Below the pieces are notes generated by a model, which saw nothing but the letters and a program-made list of their open reading frames with translations, did not search any database and was not told the origin of the DNA. This document shows positions 1 to 6,918 of a stretch of 64,000 bases of DNA, one piece after another. Numbering within the stretch: position 1 is the first letter of the stretch; each line of letters opens with the position of its first letter. Origin of the DNA: Oribacterium sp. P6A1 (lineage in GTDB: Bacteria > Bacillota > Clostridia > Lachnospirales > Lachnospiraceae); NCBI RefSeq assembly GCF_000702885.1, contig NZ_JNKO01000013.1, positions 1 through 64,000 on the forward strand, given 5' to 3'. The translations under genes were made by a program, and so were the position numbers.

Positions 1-229
1 AGATCAGGACGAACGTACGATAGGAGAAATCTTCTATGTACTGTTACAGGAAATGGAAGACATTACATTCCAACATTCTCTTTTCATACTCGTAGAGGCT
101 ATGACTGCAAGTATAAAGAACATACTTCATATCACAGACGAACAGGTTGAAGAAATCTATAAGGATTTCTTTTTCAGATTGCCTGAATATATGCAGGATG
201 CTCTGACAAGTGATTACAAAGTGGCGTAA
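1..229 (+). CDS. C-terminal fragment of an unrecognised protein
   Basis: An open frame enters the window in frame 2 and stops at TAA 227-229, giving about 75 residues that begin DQDERTIGEI and end TSDYKVA. There is no in-frame start with a ribosome-binding site close to the window edge, so the gene begins upstream. The piece is mixed acidic and hydrophobic, probably helical, with no membrane segment and no motif I recognise. I cannot assign a function. Confidence 0.6.
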   Translation, partial: DQDERTIGEIFYVLLQEMEDITFQHSLFILVEAMTASIKNILHITDEQVEEIYKDFFFRLPEYMQDALTSDYKVA

Positions 230-262
230 TTGTATTTTTATAGTCTAGAATATAGAGTTTTC

Positions 263-305
263 AAGGTACGATGCCCACTATTTATGTGGGAAGTTTAAGA
301 ACCTT
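263..305 (+). terminator. Possible hairpin terminator after the first gene
   Basis: CCCAC (274-278) pairs with GTGGG (286-290) around an ATTTAT-type loop, and AAGGT (263-267) can pair with ACCTT (301-305). It lies just after the stop at 229 and before the CAP gene. The U-tail is poor, so termination is uncertain; it may simply be a leader or 3'-UTR hairpin. Confidence 0.3.
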
Positions 306-492
306 ATAAAATCAATAAAACCACAAATAATACGGAAAACCAAAGAAAAACAGGGCGTAATATGGTATCATACATTCATAAGAGTCGTGATGTGCTGTAA
401 ATCAGATTGCTTTCATAAAGTCGTTAGAATTGTGTACCGGGCAATTGTGATTATCAGTACAATTTAAAAAATAACAGGGAGGCATGGTGGTT

Positions 493-1068
493 ATGAAAGG
501 CAGGATAAAAGTCGACCGTAAACTGGCTATTGTGGGCGTACTGCTCATTATATGTCTTGCTGCCGCACTGGTAATGTTCAAAGGAAACCCGGGAGGCAGC
601 GTAGACGATGAAGCAGCTACCCGCAGCAGACCCAAAACCACACCGGCAGGTATGGTGGACCCAAATATAATCTCAAAGGGAACAAATTCGTGGCAGGGTC
701 AGAATTATATTAATACCGCAAAAAGCGCACTTAATCTGGTGAACCAGCAAAGAGCCAACAACGGACTGGCCGCGCTCCAATGGGACGACAGCCTGGCAGC
801 CTGCGCGATGATAAGGGCAACGGAGCTTCCGGCGGCCTTTTCCCATACAAGACCGGATGGCACCGACTGGTTTACCGTATGCCCGAATATCATGTATGGT
901 GAAAACCTGGCACAGGGCTATACCTCTGCAGATGCCGCTGTAAACGCATGGATGAACTCTACCATGCATCGGGAAAACATTCTAAAGGCAGGCTTTGTGT
1001 CTTGTGGAATAGGCATATATGAAAAAGGCGGAAAGTGGTACTGGGTACAGGAATTTGGATACTACTAA
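493..1068 (+). CDS. Secreted CAP (SCP/PR-1) domain protein
   Basis: The 191-residue product starts with a basic n-region (MKGRIKVDRK) and one hydrophobic segment at about residues 13-31, so it is exported or membrane-tethered. After a polar linker, roughly residues 75-190 form a CAP domain with the usual signatures: LVNQQRANNG, FSHTRPDG, YGENLAQG, MHRENIL and a closing WVQEFG. I chose ATG 493 because AGGGAGG at 476-482 is 10 nt upstream; the in-frame ATG at 484 is only one base from that site. The 3' end overlaps the next gene by 50 nt. CAP proteins of this kind are extracellular; the target here is unknown. Confidence 0.85.
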   Translation: MKGRIKVDRKLAIVGVLLIICLAAALVMFKGNPGGSVDDEAATRSRPKTTPAGMVDPNIISKGTNSWQGQNYINTAKSALNLVNQQRANNGLAALQWDDSLAACAMIRATELPAAFSHTRPDGTDWFTVCPNIMYGENLAQGYTSADAAVNAWMNSTMHRENILKAGFVSCGIGIYEKGGKWYWVQEFGYY

Positions 1069-3172
1069 AATAAGAAACAGAATATTCACACTGATAATAA
1101 CGGCAATCCTTTCGACTGCCGTTTTATCGTGTACCTCTTGTTTTAAAAAAACTGTTGACGGAACAAAGGAAACAGGAACAGAAGAGGCTTCGGTCATAAA
1201 GACAGAGGGAAACGACACTTCAGGCGATTCTGTGGGAAGCTTCGATTTGCTTGTCTATATGATAGGCTCCGACCTGGAAAGCTTTGATGCTGCCGCAAGT
1301 AAGGATATACAGGAAATGCTCGGAGCGGCATCGGGCGACAAGCTGAACATTATAATCCAGACCGGCGGCTCAAAAAGCTGGCATCTCAACGGGATTGCGG
1401 GTGACAAGATAGGCAGGTACAGAATACGGAACGGAGAGTTAGAGACTATTGAACTCCTGGACAATGTAAGAATGTCAGAACCCGAAACACTCGCAGACTT
1501 TATCTCCTGGGCCGAAAAAAACCATCCGGCAGAAAGGTATGGACTGGTGCTTTGGGATCACGGCGGCGGAACTTTACTCGGTTATGGTCTTGATGAATAC
1601 TATCCCGATGAAACAATGTGCATAGACCAGCTTCATGAGGCGCTCTCTGCGGGTGGACTGCATTTTGATTTTATCGGCTTCGACGCATGTCTTATGTGTA
1701 CGGTTGAAACAGCTATGGCTCTGTCAGGACACGCCGATTATATGATAGCATCGGAGGAAACGGAACCTTCGACGGGCTGGTATTACACTGAATGGATAAA
1801 GCAGCTTTCCGGAAATCCCGGACTGCCCATTCCGGATCTAGCGGGAACCATAATTGACAGCTTTGTTTCCGGCCCTGATTTCAACAAATATGATTTTTAT
1901 ACACTGTCACTTGTTGATCTGAAAAAAATAGGCGGGCTTTACCTTGCATTAAGCGAATACTTTAAAGAAGAGGAGGCTGTCCTCAACGAACAGTACCAGA
2001 ATACTTTAATAGCGAGAAAAACTACAAAAAGCTTCGGAAACGATGGCTATGAGCAGATAGATCTCTTTGACTACCTTAATTCTGCCGAAGAGGAATCACA
2101 AAACGAAAGAACCCGGAAAGTGATTGAAAAAGCAGAGGAGGCGGTCTGCTATTATAAGGGAACGGTAGCCGGCTCAAACGGCATAGCGCTATATTATCCT
2201 TATTTATATCCCGAACGTTTTGATCAGGTTATGGAAATGCTTTATGCTCTTGATTACGATGAAAGCTATTTTGATTTTTACAGACATTTTCTGAATGTTC
2301 TTGTAAAAACAAGGCTCACCGCATCGGAAGAAGGCGGCAAGGAGGAAAAAGCCGCATCAAATGTAAAGAAAATCCGTGATATTACCGTTGATTTGGGATT
2401 CAGCGAAGAGGATCTTTTAAAAACAAGTTGGTACGACCCGGACACCAAGCTTCCCGAAAACCTGCTTATACCGGATGTCAACGTGTTCCAGATGATAAAA
2501 AAAGATGATTTCGGCAAATTCGGACTGCATCTTCCGGATGAGCAATGGGAGCTGATATCAGATATATGGGTTGATTACTGGCTCGATTTGGATAATGGAT
2601 GGCTGATAGACTGCGGAACCGACAAGTTTTACGAATGGGACTGGGACGACGACCTTACGATTGATTACGATGGCAAGTGGATGGCGCTGAACGGCGAGAT
2701 CGTACCGTATTATTTAACCGGAGTCGTGCATGGCGAGACCTTTGCAGAGGACTACGCCTTTGGGTATGTTCCGGCAACACTGAACGACAAACCCATACAG
2801 ATACAGATAGTCAATGATGCAGAAACTCCATATGGACGCTATGTCGGCTATAAATACAATTACGAAAAAGCTGATTCCAGATCCGAGAATGATCCAAAGA
2901 TCAGTGCAAAGGGCCTGCACCAGTTTAAGGACGGCGATGAAATCAGAACGTATTATGCGAGATACAAAAAAGTGGACGGCATCGGTACAAGCACCTTTGA
3001 CTCACTTGTTTATAACGGCGGCGATCCTATCATCTATAACGGCGGTCTCGAAGTAAGCTACGAGCCATTTGACAGGGATGGAAACAGGGATGTTCGTGTA
3101 CTTGTGAATTTCCGTCTTAACGACATATACGGAAATACATACTATACCTATTCCATTGAATATAGCCTTTAA
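1019..3172 (+). CDS. Clostripain-like (C11 family) cysteine peptidase, lipoprotein
   Basis: This 717-residue protein has a basic N-terminus, a hydrophobic stretch and a lipobox-like AVLSC ending at Cys38, so it is probably a surface lipoprotein. The peptidase domain covers about residues 75-430. The catalytic pair is His181 in LVLWDHGGG and Cys224 in IGFDACLM, the C11 (clostripain) signature. The roughly 280 C-terminal residues are rich in Trp, Tyr and Asp, and their fold is not recognised. ATG 1019 lies inside the CAP gene and lacks a clear ribosome-binding site. TTG 1055 is an alternative start that would still keep the signal sequence. The 50-nt overlap suggests co-transcription and coupled translation of two secreted proteins. 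Confidence 0.85.
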   Translation: MKKAESGTGYRNLDTTKIRNRIFTLIITAILSTAVLSCTSCFKKTVDGTKETGTEEASVIKTEGNDTSGDSVGSFDLLVYMIGSDLESFDAAASKDIQEMLGAASGDKLNIIIQTGGSKSWHLNGIAGDKIGRYRIRNGELETIELLDNVRMSEPETLADFISWAEKNHPAERYGLVLWDHGGGTLLGYGLDEYYPDETMCIDQLHEALSAGGLHFDFIGFDACLMCTVETAMALSGHADYMIASEETEPSTGWYYTEWIKQLSGNPGLPIPDLAGTIIDSFVSGPDFNKYDFYTLSLVDLKKIGGLYLALSEYFKEEEAVLNEQYQNTLIARKTTKSFGNDGYEQIDLFDYLNSAEEESQNERTRKVIEKAEEAVCYYKGTVAGSNGIALYYPYLYPERFDQVMEMLYALDYDESYFDFYRHFLNVLVKTRLTASEEGGKEEKAASNVKKIRDITVDLGFSEEDLLKTSWYDPDTKLPENLLIPDVNVFQMIKKDDFGKFGLHLPDEQWELISDIWVDYWLDLDNGWLIDCGTDKFYEWDWDDDLTIDYDGKWMALNGEIVPYYLTGVVHGETFAEDYAFGYVPATLNDKPIQIQIVNDAETPYGRYVGYKYNYEKADSRSENDPKISAKGLHQFKDGDEIRTYYARYKKVDGIGTSTFDSLVYNGGDPIIYNGGLEVSYEPFDRDGNRDVRVLVNFRLNDIYGNTYYTYSIEYSL

Positions 3173-3195
3173 ACATTATTGACTTAATAAAACAT

Positions 3196-3242
3196 ACCGC
3201 CACGATACCGTTTTATCCCGGTATTACGGCGGTGTTTTATTA
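3196..3242. terminator. Bidirectional hairpin terminator
   Basis: ACCGCC (3196-3201) and ATACCG (3205-3210) pair with CGGTAT (3219-3224) and GGCGGT (3228-3233); GTTTTATT follows on the + strand and an AT-rich tail on the - strand. It sits between the convergent C11 peptidase gene and rnhA and can serve both. Confidence 0.75.
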
Positions 3243-3265
3243 CAGTATCATTATCTTCCTGAATC

Positions 3266-4060
3266 TCACATTATCCCGACAGATCCCTTCGCCAGCTTAT
3301 CTACAAGCTCATTAAATCTGACACCGGTATGGGCAGCGACTTTTTGGAAGCGGATTTCCATGCTGTTTCTCATTTCCGAAATAAAAGCCTTGTACTCAAT
3401 GGTACCTTCTTTATTGGCTTTCCACTTATTGTCAGCCCACATTTCGATACCCATGTAATCGTAAAAAACAGTAATGCTTTTGATTCCCTGTTTTCCGGCT
3501 GCGCTGATTGCCGCCATGGATCCGTGAATCTCGCCGGCAACATTTCTCATGGATGCGAGAGATGCATCGGTACCGGAGCCCTGCAGAGTCTCAAAAGTTC
3601 CGTCTCTTCTCATGAGGATTCCGCCATAGCCGAATTTCTTTGATCTTATATTGTAGCTTCCGTCAACATAGGCAAGAGCTTCGGTGTCAACACCTGTGAA
3701 TTCCGAAGTTATGTCCTCTGGTTTAATGTCACTGACGGAGTGAAACTGTGGACCCTGAGGAACCGAAACAGAAGCCGAAGTACCACCTGCTGTATTCCTG
3801 CATGATGATGCAGCAGATCCGGATGAACCTGCTATTCCGGATGATTCATATCTGTTGTTTCCAGCCGAACCGGTGCTTTTACTCGTTCCGCCTGCACTTC
3901 CGTATCCGCCGCCTGCTCCTGCAAATGCCTCTGCCTCCGCACGGGTGCTGAATTTCTTATATACTGCTCCGGAAAATCTCATAACCTGCGCTTTACAATC
4001 ATTCCAGTTACTGTAGACTCCCGGTTTCTTTCCTCTTTGAACTGCGTAATAAAATGCCAT
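3266..4060 (-). CDS. rnhA: Ribonuclease H1 with N-terminal hybrid-binding (viroplasmin) domain
   Basis: The 264-residue protein cleaves RNA in RNA-DNA hybrids in the cytoplasm. Residues 1-48 (MAFYYAVQRGKKPGVYSNW onward) are the hybrid-binding/viroplasmin module. A low-complexity Gly/Ser/Ala linker occupies about residues 49-115. The RNase H domain follows with candidate catalytic acids in YVDGS, AGEIHG, FYDYMG and NELVDKLA. The start has GGAAGG a few bases upstream on the minus strand. It is transcribed alone, towards the terminator at 3196-3242. The layout matches the two-domain RNase H1 common in clostridia. Confidence 0.92.
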   Translation of the reverse strand: MAFYYAVQRGKKPGVYSNWNDCKAQVMRFSGAVYKKFSTRAEAEAFAGAGGGYGSAGGTSKSTGSAGNNRYESSGIAGSSGSAASSCRNTAGGTSASVSVPQGPQFHSVSDIKPEDITSEFTGVDTEALAYVDGSYNIRSKKFGYGGILMRRDGTFETLQGSGTDASLASMRNVAGEIHGSMAAISAAGKQGIKSITVFYDYMGIEMWADNKWKANKEGTIEYKAFISEMRNSMEIRFQKVAAHTGVRFNELVDKLAKGSVGIM

Positions 4061-4140
4061 ATGTCACCTTCCATAAAATAAACTATAGTAATAATCAGTT
4101 CTATTCAGTTCATAATTTACTTGACTGATCAGAAACGGAA

Positions 4141-4290
4141 GAAAATGCAAGGGATGTGTGCCAAGGCTTGCGAGTTGAAAGAACAGCTGCGCAGACATGT
4201 ACGAGACGGATGCACCTTGTGCATCAGGAACGAACATGTCGAGCAGGATGTACTTTCAACCGAGTGAGCCGGCACGCGCCCTGCATTTTC
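4141..4290. repeat. 150-nt imperfect palindrome, possible structured RNA or mobile palindromic element
   Basis: Complementary blocks nest in order. GAAAATGCA (4141-4149) pairs with 4282-4290, GGG with CCC (4279-4281), GTGCC (4158-4162) with GGCAC (4271-4275), and GGCTT with GAGCC. GTTGAAAG (4174-4181) pairs with CTTTCAAC (4253-4260), CTGC with GCAG, GACATGT (4194-4200) with ACATGTC (4234-4240), and GATGCAC (4209-4215) with GTGCATC (4219-4225). The apical loop is CTT. The whole forms one rod with small internal loops. There is no U-tail after it and no coding potential. It could be a non-coding RNA or a MITE-like palindromic repeat; no second copy is seen here. Confidence 0.6.
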
Positions 4291-4389
4291 TGTGTTATAT
4301 CCATACTGAACAGCAACTTATTCTACCCGAAAGTCCGGTTTAATACCACATAATCAGAAGTTAATGTTTTATAAAGATTTCAAATTCTC

Positions 4390-4418
4390 TTTAGATGACG
4401 TATATTACGTGTTATAAT
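4390..4418 (+). promoter_or_regulatory. Promoter of the HAD gene with palindrome in the spacer
   Basis: A perfect TATAAT lies at 4413-4418, with a weak TTTAGA at 4390-4395 at 17-bp spacing. Between them sits ACGTA-TAT-TACGT (4398-4410), a 13-bp palindrome well placed for a repressor. The -10 box overlaps the upstream ATG at 4417, which argues that translation starts at 4453. Confidence 0.5.
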
Positions 4419-4452
4419 GCAGCAGACTTATAAATATGAAAGGACCTTCACT

Positions 4453-5205
4453 ATGTCTCAAAAATTCAATGCAATTCTTTTAGACCTCGATGGTACACTT
4501 GTAAATACTCTTTACAGTCTTCAGGATACCATGAATAAAACCATGGAAAAGTTTAACTTTGACCCTATTTCCATGGAGCAGACAAAAAAATATGTCGGCG
4601 TTGGAAGCTACAGATTTGTTGAGCGTTCTGTTGAAGCTACCGCCAATCGTCTGTACAGAGAAGCTGAAAAGTGGGAAGAGAAGGACGAGGATAAGGCATT
4701 TGACCTTGATCAGCAGGCTGACGAGGTAATGGAGCAGATTGACGATGCCTATGAGACATACATGGAGATTTTCAGAGAAAACTGCACCTTTAAGGCTGAA
4801 CCTTATCCCGGAATGAGAGAATCTCTTGATGCACTTAAAGCAAAGGGATGGAAGATTGCCTGCATTACAAACAAGCCTATGGAAGAGGCTGTTCTGGTTC
4901 TTAATCATGCCTTCGGGGAAGGATACTTTGATTACATATCAGGTGATGACGGAACACATCCTCTGAAGCCGGACACAGGAGTTGTGGATGATACATTGAG
5001 CCACATAGGCTGCAGCAAAGAAGAGTGTGTTTATGTAGGAGACACAAACACAGATATGGAGACAGCAAAGCGCGCCGGAATCAGATCCATCGGCTGCATC
5101 TATGGTTTCAGAACCCAGCAGGAGCTTGAAGAATCAGGAGCTGATGTTCTCATAAAGAGTGCAGAAGATATAGAGAAGGCAATCGGGTATCTTGAGGATA
5201 ACTGA
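4453..5205 (+). CDS. HAD-superfamily phosphatase, phosphoglycolate phosphatase-like
   Basis: The 250-residue protein carries the HAD motifs in order: DLDGTLV (nucleophile Asp11, acid Asp13), the Thr of CITNKP near 140, the Lys of LKPD near 170, and GDTNTDM near 195. The helical cap between motifs I and II (about 20-115) is charged, with runs such as EKWEEKDEDK. This is the phosphoglycolate phosphatase (Gph)/PpaX-like subgroup, but the substrate cannot be read from sequence. ATG 4453 has AAAGGA at 4439-4444, 8 nt upstream. ATG 4417 overlaps the -10 box and has no such site. It appears to be a single-gene unit. Confidence 0.85.
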   Translation: MSQKFNAILLDLDGTLVNTLYSLQDTMNKTMEKFNFDPISMEQTKKYVGVGSYRFVERSVEATANRLYREAEKWEEKDEDKAFDLDQQADEVMEQIDDAYETYMEIFRENCTFKAEPYPGMRESLDALKAKGWKIACITNKPMEEAVLVLNHAFGEGYFDYISGDDGTHPLKPDTGVVDDTLSHIGCSKEECVYVGDTNTDMETAKRAGIRSIGCIYGFRTQQELEESGADVLIKSAEDIEKAIGYLEDN

Positions 5206-5329
5206 ATGACTCGCTGTCACATGTAAAGCTGATAGGAACACCGGGCAAAGATTTATTCTCAATTCAGTTGTGTAAAACTGATTTTACAAAATTTTCATTA
5301 TTTAAGCCATTTTATGGCAGTTTCGTCTG

Positions 5330-5358
5330 TTGACAATAAATTTTCATAAATCTATAAT
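5330..5358 (+). promoter_or_regulatory. Consensus sigma-A promoter of the CobW-family gene
   Basis: TTGACA (5330-5335), 17-bp spacer, TATAAT (5353-5358). Both hexamers are perfect. Transcription should start near 5365, inside the CIRCE-like element. Confidence 0.85.
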
Positions 5359-5384
5359 TAGCAATGCTGAATTCAGAGTGCTAA
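5358..5384 (+). promoter_or_regulatory. CIRCE-like operator (predicted HrcA site)
   Basis: TTAGCAATG (5358-5366), a 9-nt spacer, then GAGTGCTAA (5376-5384). The CIRCE consensus is TTAGCACTC-N9-GAGTGCTAA: the right arm matches 9 of 9, the left arm 7 of 9, and the spacer length is exact. The site overlaps the last base of the -10 box and the predicted start site, where a repressor would block transcription. CIRCE normally marks groE and dnaK operons; here it precedes a metallochaperone gene. Confidence 0.7.
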
Positions 5385-5490
5385 TTTTGTATACACATTC
5401 TATCAGCCTGACCAGGTGGTGGTTTTTCCTCTTCCGGGATTAAGCTGTCATCATCGACATAGATTATTCTCATTACTGGAAGGAGTAATT

Positions 5491-6837
5491 ATGACAAGTA
5501 TAGATATCGTTTCCGGTTTCCTTGGAGCCGGTAAGACAACATTCATCCAGAGACTTCTGGACGAGGCATTGAAAACAGAAAAGGTCGTTCTCATCGAGAA
5601 CGAGTTCGGTGAGATAGGAATCGACAGCGGTTTCCTCAAAGATTCCGGAATCCAGATCCGTGAGATGAACCAGGGTTGTATCTGCTGCTCACTTGTAGGT
5701 AATTTCGAGCAGTCTCTTACAGAGGTTGTTGAGACTTATCACCCTGACCGTATCATCATTGAGCCTTCAGGTGTAGGTAAGCTTTCAGATATCATCGGTG
5801 CAGTCAAGTCTGTTTCCGGAAATCTTGAGGTAGAGCTTCACGCTGCAGTTACTGTTGTGGATGCAAAGAAGGCAAAGATGTACTCAAAGAACTTCGGTGA
5901 GTTCTTCAACAATCAGATCGAGTACGCAGGAACAGTAGTGCTTTCAAGAACAGACATTGCTGACGAAGCAAAGGTTGGTGAGGCTGTTGCCATCATCAAG
6001 ACCATTAATCCAAGAGCCACAGTTATCACAACACCTGAGGCTGAGCTCACAGGCGAGCAGCTGGTAAACATTATCTCAAAGAAGTATGATCTCGCTGATG
6101 AGATGCTTAAGGATGTTATGGAGCGTGTTCACGAGCACGAGGGTCATGACCACGAGGATGAGCATGACGAGGTAGAGACACTTCCTAACGGTGTTCAGAT
6201 TCATCACAGCCATTCACATCATCACCATCATCACCATGATGAGCATGAGCATGATGAACACGATCACCACCACGAGGATGGCGAGGAGTGCTGCTGCCAC
6301 CACCATGACGAAGATGAGCACGAGCACCATCACCATGACGAGCATGAGCATCACCATCATGAGGACGGTGAGGAGTGCTGCTGCCACCACCATGACGAGG
6401 ATGAGCACGAGCACCATCACCATGACGAGCATGAGCATCACCATCATGAGGACGGTGAGGAGTGCTGCTGCCACCACCATGACGAGGATGAGCACGAGCA
6501 TCATCACCATGATCACGAGCACCATCACGGATGCTGCTGCGGTCATGATCACGATGCCGATGAGATATTTACGACCTGGGGCGTTGAGACTCCTCATTCA
6601 TTTGAGAAGGACAAGCTCTCCCATATTCTTGAAGAGATGGCTCATTCTGAGAAGTTCGGTAAGGTTGTAAGATGTAAGGGAATGCTTCCCACAAAGGACG
6701 GAGAGTGGATGTACTTTGATCTGGTTCCCGAGCAGACTGAGATCAGAACAGGCTCACCTGATTACACCGGCAAGGTTGTGGTAATCGGTGCAGAGCTTAA
6801 CGAGAGTGCACTTCGCGAGGCATTCGCAGGAATGTAA
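5491..6837 (+). CDS. COG0523/CobW-family GTPase metallochaperone with His/Cys-rich repeats
   Basis: The 448-residue P-loop GTPase is expected to bind and deliver a metal, probably zinc, in the cytoplasm. Walker A is GFLGAGKTT (9-17). ENEFGEIGID follows, then the family metal motif GCICC with Cys63, Cys65 and Cys66. From about residue 213 to 350 the chain is a His-rich linker containing three 29-residue repeats (262-348), each with EDGEECCCHHH and several HEHHHH blocks. A CobW C-terminal domain occupies about 358-448. ATG 5491 has AAGGAG about 6 nt upstream; 25 further upstream codons are open but lack such a site. It is transcribed from the promoter at 5330 under a CIRCE-like site, and a related P-loop gene follows. 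Confidence 0.9.
   Translation: MTSIDIVSGFLGAGKTTFIQRLLDEALKTEKVVLIENEFGEIGIDSGFLKDSGIQIREMNQGCICCSLVGNFEQSLTEVVETYHPDRIIIEPSGVGKLSDIIGAVKSVSGNLEVELHAAVTVVDAKKAKMYSKNFGEFFNNQIEYAGTVVLSRTDIADEAKVGEAVAIIKTINPRATVITTPEAELTGEQLVNIISKKYDLADEMLKDVMERVHEHEGHDHEDEHDEVETLPNGVQIHHSHSHHHHHHHDEHEHDEHDHHHEDGEECCCHHHDEDEHEHHHHDEHEHHHHEDGEECCCHHHDEDEHEHHHHDEHEHHHHEDGEECCCHHHDEDEHEHHHHDHEHHHGCCCGHDHDADEIFTTWGVETPHSFEKDKLSHILEEMAHSEKFGKVVRCKGMLPTKDGEWMYFDLVPEQTEIRTGSPDYTGKVVVIGAELNESALREAFAGM
6274..6534 (+). repeat. Three in-frame 87-bp tandem repeats inside the CobW-family gene
   Basis: Copies begin at 6274, 6361 and 6448, each 87 bp (29 codons), coding for an acidic stretch, a CCC triplet and His clusters. 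The copies differ at only a few bases, so duplication was recent or is kept uniform by recombination. The length is a multiple of three, so copy-number change would leave the frame intact. These are coding repeats, not a CRISPR array. Confidence 0.9.
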
Positions 6838-6843
6838 AAATAA

Positions 6844-6871
6844 CGACGGTGATTTCAATCACCGTCGATTT
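6844..6871 (+). terminator. Hairpin after the CobW-family gene
   Basis: CGACGGTGATT (6844-6854) pairs with AATCACCGTCG (6857-6867), an 11-bp perfect stem with a CA loop, followed by ATTT. The tail is short, so it may be a partial terminator that lowers expression of the next gene. Confidence 0.65.
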
Positions 6872-6918
6872 GTTATATGATGAATGAACCCTGATATTAA
6901 TAAATGAATGGAGGCCCT

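Larger units (their letters stand above)
4061..4452. other. 392-bp intergenic region
   Basis: The region separates divergent rnhA and the HAD gene. It holds a long imperfect palindrome at 4141-4290 and a promoter with an internal palindrome at 4390-4418, both listed separately. A 65-codon open frame at 4156-4353 is not supported as a gene because it follows the palindrome and has no ribosome-binding site. Confidence 0.7.

Noticed and set aside
1255-1464. Minus-strand open frames within the C11 peptidase gene
   Set aside because: They are antisense shadows with no start signals or motifs.
4141-4290. 6S RNA
   Set aside because: 6S RNA needs a large central bubble; this fold has only small internal loops and no promoter or terminator was seen in the right places.
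4156-4353. 65-codon open frame inside the palindrome
   Set aside because: It lacks a ribosome-binding site and its content is dictated by the inverted repeat.
5357-5385. Zur-type zinc operator
   Set aside because: ATTAGCA/TGCTAAT does not resemble the Zur box TCGTAAT-N-ATTACGA; the arms and 9-nt spacer fit CIRCE better.
6274-6534. Tandem repeats as a CRISPR array
   Set aside because: The units are directly adjacent without spacers, are in frame, and encode a protein linker.
6191-6670. Long open frames on both strands over the His-rich region
   Set aside because: They arise from the CAC/CAT/GAC/GAG repeats of the CobW-family gene and encode only Met/Thr/Ser or Val/Leu low-complexity chains, with no ribosome-binding site.
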